Assembly: GCA_934486755.1 (NCBI GenBank)
Contig: CAKSQT010000082.1
Span: 1 to 6,939 of the forward strand
Reading direction: 5' to 3'
DNA length: 6,939 nucleotides
Source: an uncultured Eubacteriales bacterium
GTDB taxonomy: Bacteria > Bacillota > Clostridia > Oscillospirales > Acutalibacteraceae
Of the stretch, positions 5,109 through 6,939 are shown in pieces. A program made the position numbers and the translations under genes. Numbering within the stretch: position 1 is the first letter of the stretch; every line of letters begins with the position of its first letter. Under the pieces are notes generated by a model. The model saw nothing but the letters and a program-made list of their open reading frames with translations. It was not told the origin of the DNA and did not search any database.

Positions 5109-6449
5109 TTAACTCCAAATTCTGTCGTTTGAAAATTCCTCGTTCCAAATATCCGTTGACTCAAAGTATCCCGGTATTTTTGAGTTGATATGTTCTTTTA
5201 TAACTTCTTCGTTAAGGTCGTCAAAACCGATACCGGGCTTTTCGGGAACCTTGATAAATCCGTTATCGAATATCGGGTTAGGTATGCCCGTAACCATATC
5301 CGCCCACCACGGAACGTCAACCGAGTGGAATTCAAGCGCAAGCACGTTGTGCATTGCCGCCGCCGTCTGTACCGCCGCAAGGCAGGCAACGGGGCTTTCA
5401 GCCATATGTATTGCGACCGCAACGCCGTGTTCATCGGCAATGTCGCCTATCTTTTTAAGCTCCAAAGCGCCGCCGCAGGTGAGTATATCGGGGTGAATTA
5501 CGGATACTCCGCCCGCTTTTATAAGGGTTTCAAAGCCCTCTTTAAGATATATGTCTTCGCCCGTTGCTATCGGGATATTAGTGCTGTTTTTAAGTCTTAC
5601 ATACTGGTCGGTGTATATCCACGGAACCATATCTTCAAGCCAAGCAAGGTTGTATGGCTCCATACGTTTTGCAAAGCGTATGCAATCCTCAACGCAGACG
5701 TGACCGAAATGGTCGATAGCAAGCGGAACTTCGTATCCTATAACGTCCCTTACCTCTTTAACGTAGTTTTCAAGGTAGTCAAGACCCTTTTCTGTAAGAT
5801 GTATTCCCGTGAACGGATGCGCGGTGGTAACTATCGAATAACTTTTCTGCGCCTTTACCATATCGGCGGTTACACTGCCGCCCTGAACGTTGAGAATATG
5901 GGAAGCGTATTTCTTCATATCGTCTATAAATCCGAGAGGAGCGTTTATTGTTCCTGGCTCGTCCATTAAAAGTCCTATGCCGAGATCCATTTTAAGGAAA
6001 GTAAAGCCCATTTCCATACGCTTTTTAAGCGCAAGACCCATATCGTGACCCGTATGCTTACCGTCAACGTCGGTATCGCAGTAAACGCGTACCTCGTCGC
6101 GGAACTTACCGCCGAGAAGCTGATACATAGGAACGCCGTATGCCTTACCTGCAAGATCCCAAAGCGCAATTTCTATTCCCGAAACTCCGCCGCCCTGACG
6201 CGAAGGACCGCCGAACTGTTTTATCTTGTGGAATATCCTGTCCACATTGCAGGGGTTTTCGCCCAAAATACGGCTTTTGAGCATAAGCGCATAGGTCTTG
6301 CTTGACGCGTCGCGCACCTCGCCGTAGCCTGTTATTCCCTGATTGGTCATTATTTTAAGAATTGTGCAACGCTTAGGGGCTCCGTCTATATCCACAAAAC
6401 GCATATCTGTGATTTTGAGGTCGGACGGGTTTGAACAACGGTTAAACAT
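5109..6449 (-). CDS. Enolase-superfamily (MR/MLE) acid-sugar dehydratase, first gene of the operon
   Basis: The 446-residue protein belongs to the mandelate racemase subgroup. The N-terminal capping domain (residues 11-125) ends in the hallmark IEIALWDLAGKAYGVPMYQL followed by LGG. In the barrel, the metal ligands are D246 (AIDHFGH), E272 (LAWLED) and E298 (ATGED). The MR-subgroup His-Asp dyad is H348 (AIHMAESP) with D321 (IHPDIL). The second-strand motif is K153-M-D155, not KxK, which fits a dehydratase better than a racemase. The strand 2 to strand 3 segment (about 156-243) is far longer than usual, which explains the length above the typical 380-400. The LEPY-like EPYNLAWLED recalls mannonate and galactonate dehydratases, but exact substrate identity cannot be read. 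ATG at 6449 is supported by GGAGGT (6460-6455) five bases upstream. The expected reaction is aldonate to 2-keto-3-deoxyaldonate. Confidence 0.9.
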   Translation of the reverse strand: MFNRCSNPSDLKITDMRFVDIDGAPKRCTILKIMTNQGITGYGEVRDASSKTYALMLKSRILGENPCNVDRIFHKIKQFGGPSRQGGGVSGIEIALWDLAGKAYGVPMYQLLGGKFRDEVRVYCDTDVDGKHTGHDMGLALKKRMEMGFTFLKMDLGIGLLMDEPGTINAPLGFIDDMKKYASHILNVQGGSVTADMVKAQKSYSIVTTAHPFTGIHLTEKGLDYLENYVKEVRDVIGYEVPLAIDHFGHVCVEDCIRFAKRMEPYNLAWLEDMVPWIYTDQYVRLKNSTNIPIATGEDIYLKEGFETLIKAGGVSVIHPDILTCGGALELKKIGDIADEHGVAVAIHMAESPVACLAAVQTAAAMHNVLALEFHSVDVPWWADMVTGIPNPIFDNGFIKVPEKPGIGFDDLNEEVIKEHINSKIPGYFESTDIWNEEFSNDRIWS

Positions 6450-6454
6450 ATTAT

Positions 6455-6460
6455 ACCTCC
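6455..6460 (-). promoter_or_regulatory. Strong ribosome binding site of the dehydratase gene
   Basis: Read leftward, GGAGGT sits five bases before ATG at 6449. This fixes the start there, over the internal methionine at residue 16, which has no comparable site. Confidence 0.75.
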
Positions 6461-6476
6461 AAAAATAATTTTACGA

Positions 6477-6505
6477 TTGACATTGACTGCATTTAGACTT
6501 ACAAT
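6477..6505 (+). promoter_or_regulatory. Sigma-70-type promoter of the divergent AraC-family gene
   Basis: A perfect TTGACA (6477-6482) is followed after 17 bp by TACAAT (6500-6505). The -35 box lies inside a tandem ATTGAC-ATTGAC (6476-6487). Transcription would begin near 6512, giving a leader of about 80 nt before the GTG at 6593. The box sits just upstream of the dehydratase ribosome site, so it falls inside the expected leader of the operon. Confidence 0.75.
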
Positions 6506-6513
6506 CTATTTAT

Positions 6514-6542
6514 ATTTTAGTAATAAAGCGCATTGTTTTCAT
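6514..6542 (-). promoter_or_regulatory. Candidate weak promoter of the four-gene operon
   Basis: Read leftward, ATGAAA (6542-6537) is followed after 17 bp by TAAAAT (6519-6514). The -35 matches consensus at four of six positions, as expected for a promoter that needs an activator such as an AraC protein. It is the best leftward candidate I could find in the 143-bp gap, but AT-richness makes it uncertain. Confidence 0.35.
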
Positions 6543-6570
6543 CAACTATATTATCAAATTTGCAAACAAT
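6532..6570. repeat. Inverted repeat in the operon control region, possible regulator site
   Basis: ATTGTTT (6532-6538) and AAACAAT (6564-6570) are 7-bp inverted arms, 32 bp apart centre to centre (about three helical turns). The right arm overlaps the palindrome TTTGCAAA (6559-6566). A related TTGTTT recurs at 6584-6589 just before the regulator start codon. The block lies over and upstream of the candidate leftward -35, where an activator would bind. The arms are short, so this is only suggestive. Confidence 0.25.
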
Positions 6571-6592
6571 ATTACTATCGGAGTTGTTTACT

Positions 6593-6939
6593 GTGTCTTT
6601 TGCCGAAAAGAAAATAACCAATGTTTACTCAATTAATTCATCAAACGGAACCGAGCTTTTAAGGACTTGGCGCGTTTTTGTGCCCGCGGGAGAGCGCGCC
6701 TTGCAAAAACATTCTCACATAAGATTTGAAATAACCTGCGTAGATTCAGGCTGCGGTATATACACCGTGGGGGAACGGCAATACAAAATGCAGTCAGGAG
6801 ATATTTTTATATTTGCGAGCAACGAACAGCATTGCATTACCGATGTATCGGACGGCGGACTCGTAATCTCGAACATTCACTTTGAACCGCGCTATCTCTG
6901 GGGCAGCTTTGCCGACAGTTTAAGCGAAAAAAACATAAA
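6593..6939 (+). CDS. AraC-family regulator, N-terminal cupin half (truncated by window end)
   Basis: The frame is open from GTG at 6593 to the last base, 115 whole codons with no stop. GGAG (6580-6583) lies nine bases before the GTG. An in-frame TTG at 6584 is too close to that site. The visible part is a cupin sensor: H40-S-H42 with E46 (HSHIRFEITCVDSGCGIY), then MQSGDIFIFASNEQHCITDV at 66-85 with H80, and ISNIHFEPRYLW at 92-103, the usual strand leading to the linker. The DNA-binding half would be beyond the window, so the AraC assignment rests on the sensor domain and on position. Being divergent from the four-gene operon with a shared 143-bp gap, it is the best candidate for the local regulator of that operon, sensing a sugar or sugar acid. 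A stand-alone cupin protein is the less likely alternative. Confidence 0.72.
   Translation, partial: MSFAEKKITNVYSINSSNGTELLRTWRVFVPAGERALQKHSHIRFEITCVDSGCGIYTVGERQYKMQSGDIFIFASNEQHCITDVSDGGLVISNIHFEPRYLWGSFADSLSEKNI

Noticed and set aside
5190..5969. 259-codon open frame on the plus strand, with a shorter overlapping one at 5185-5496
   Set aside because: Both are antisense to the MR/MLE dehydratase, which has complete metal ligands and a strong ribosome site. The antisense translations show no family motifs.
6506..6592. Riboswitch or structured leader in the 80-nt leader of the second AraC gene
   Set aside because: The stretch is AT-rich with only short inverted arms and no strong stem, conserved-looking core or terminator hairpin.

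Overview
The window looks like a piece of a Firmicutes chromosome, probably a gut or rumen Clostridia (Oscillospiraceae/Ruminococcaceae-like). The base composition is moderate, the Shine-Dalgarno sites are strong GGAGG types, and promoters are spaced TTGAAA/TTGACA-TATACT/TACAAT. The gene mix is sugar-catabolic enzymes, a class C beta-lactamase-fold hydrolase and cupin-AraC regulators. This placement is an inference from style, not from a marker gene. There is no sign of a mobile element, CRISPR array, tRNA or rRNA.

Layout. Bases 1-162 hold the 3' end of a rightward gene, probably a class II (AraD/FucA-type) aldolase. A bidirectional hairpin terminator (175-206) lies between it and a leftward serine hydrolase of the beta-lactamase class C fold (262-1404). 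A 161-bp divergent promoter region (1405-1565) carries a good promoter in each direction. Rightward it drives a complete AraC-family regulator (1566-2417). This regulator converges on a leftward four-gene operon, and the two share a 13-bp-stem terminator (2420-2459).

The operon is transcribed right to left: enolase-superfamily (mandelate racemase/muconate lactonizing, MR/MLE) dehydratase (6449-5109), long RraA-fold protein (5084-4170), seven-bladed beta-propeller lactonase (4165-3218) and short-chain dehydrogenase (3202-2465). The gaps are 24, 4 and 15 bp, so the genes are almost certainly co-transcribed. A 143-bp intergenic region (6450-6592) separates the operon from a divergent second AraC-family regulator (6593 to beyond the window end), of which only the cupin sensor half is present.

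Together the four enzymes can be read as a complete non-phosphorylative (Entner-Doudoroff/Dahms-like) aldose oxidation route. The dehydrogenase would oxidise a sugar to its lactone, the propeller lactonase would open it to the aldonate, the MR/MLE enzyme would dehydrate it to a 2-keto-3-deoxy acid, and the RraA-fold protein would act as pyruvate-releasing aldolase. The family assignments are well supported by motifs. The pathway, the substrate and the aldolase role of the RraA protein are inference. The most unusual points are the use of an RraA-fold protein where a DapA- or HpcH-type aldolase is usual, and the long insertion and altered active-site motifs of the dehydratase.
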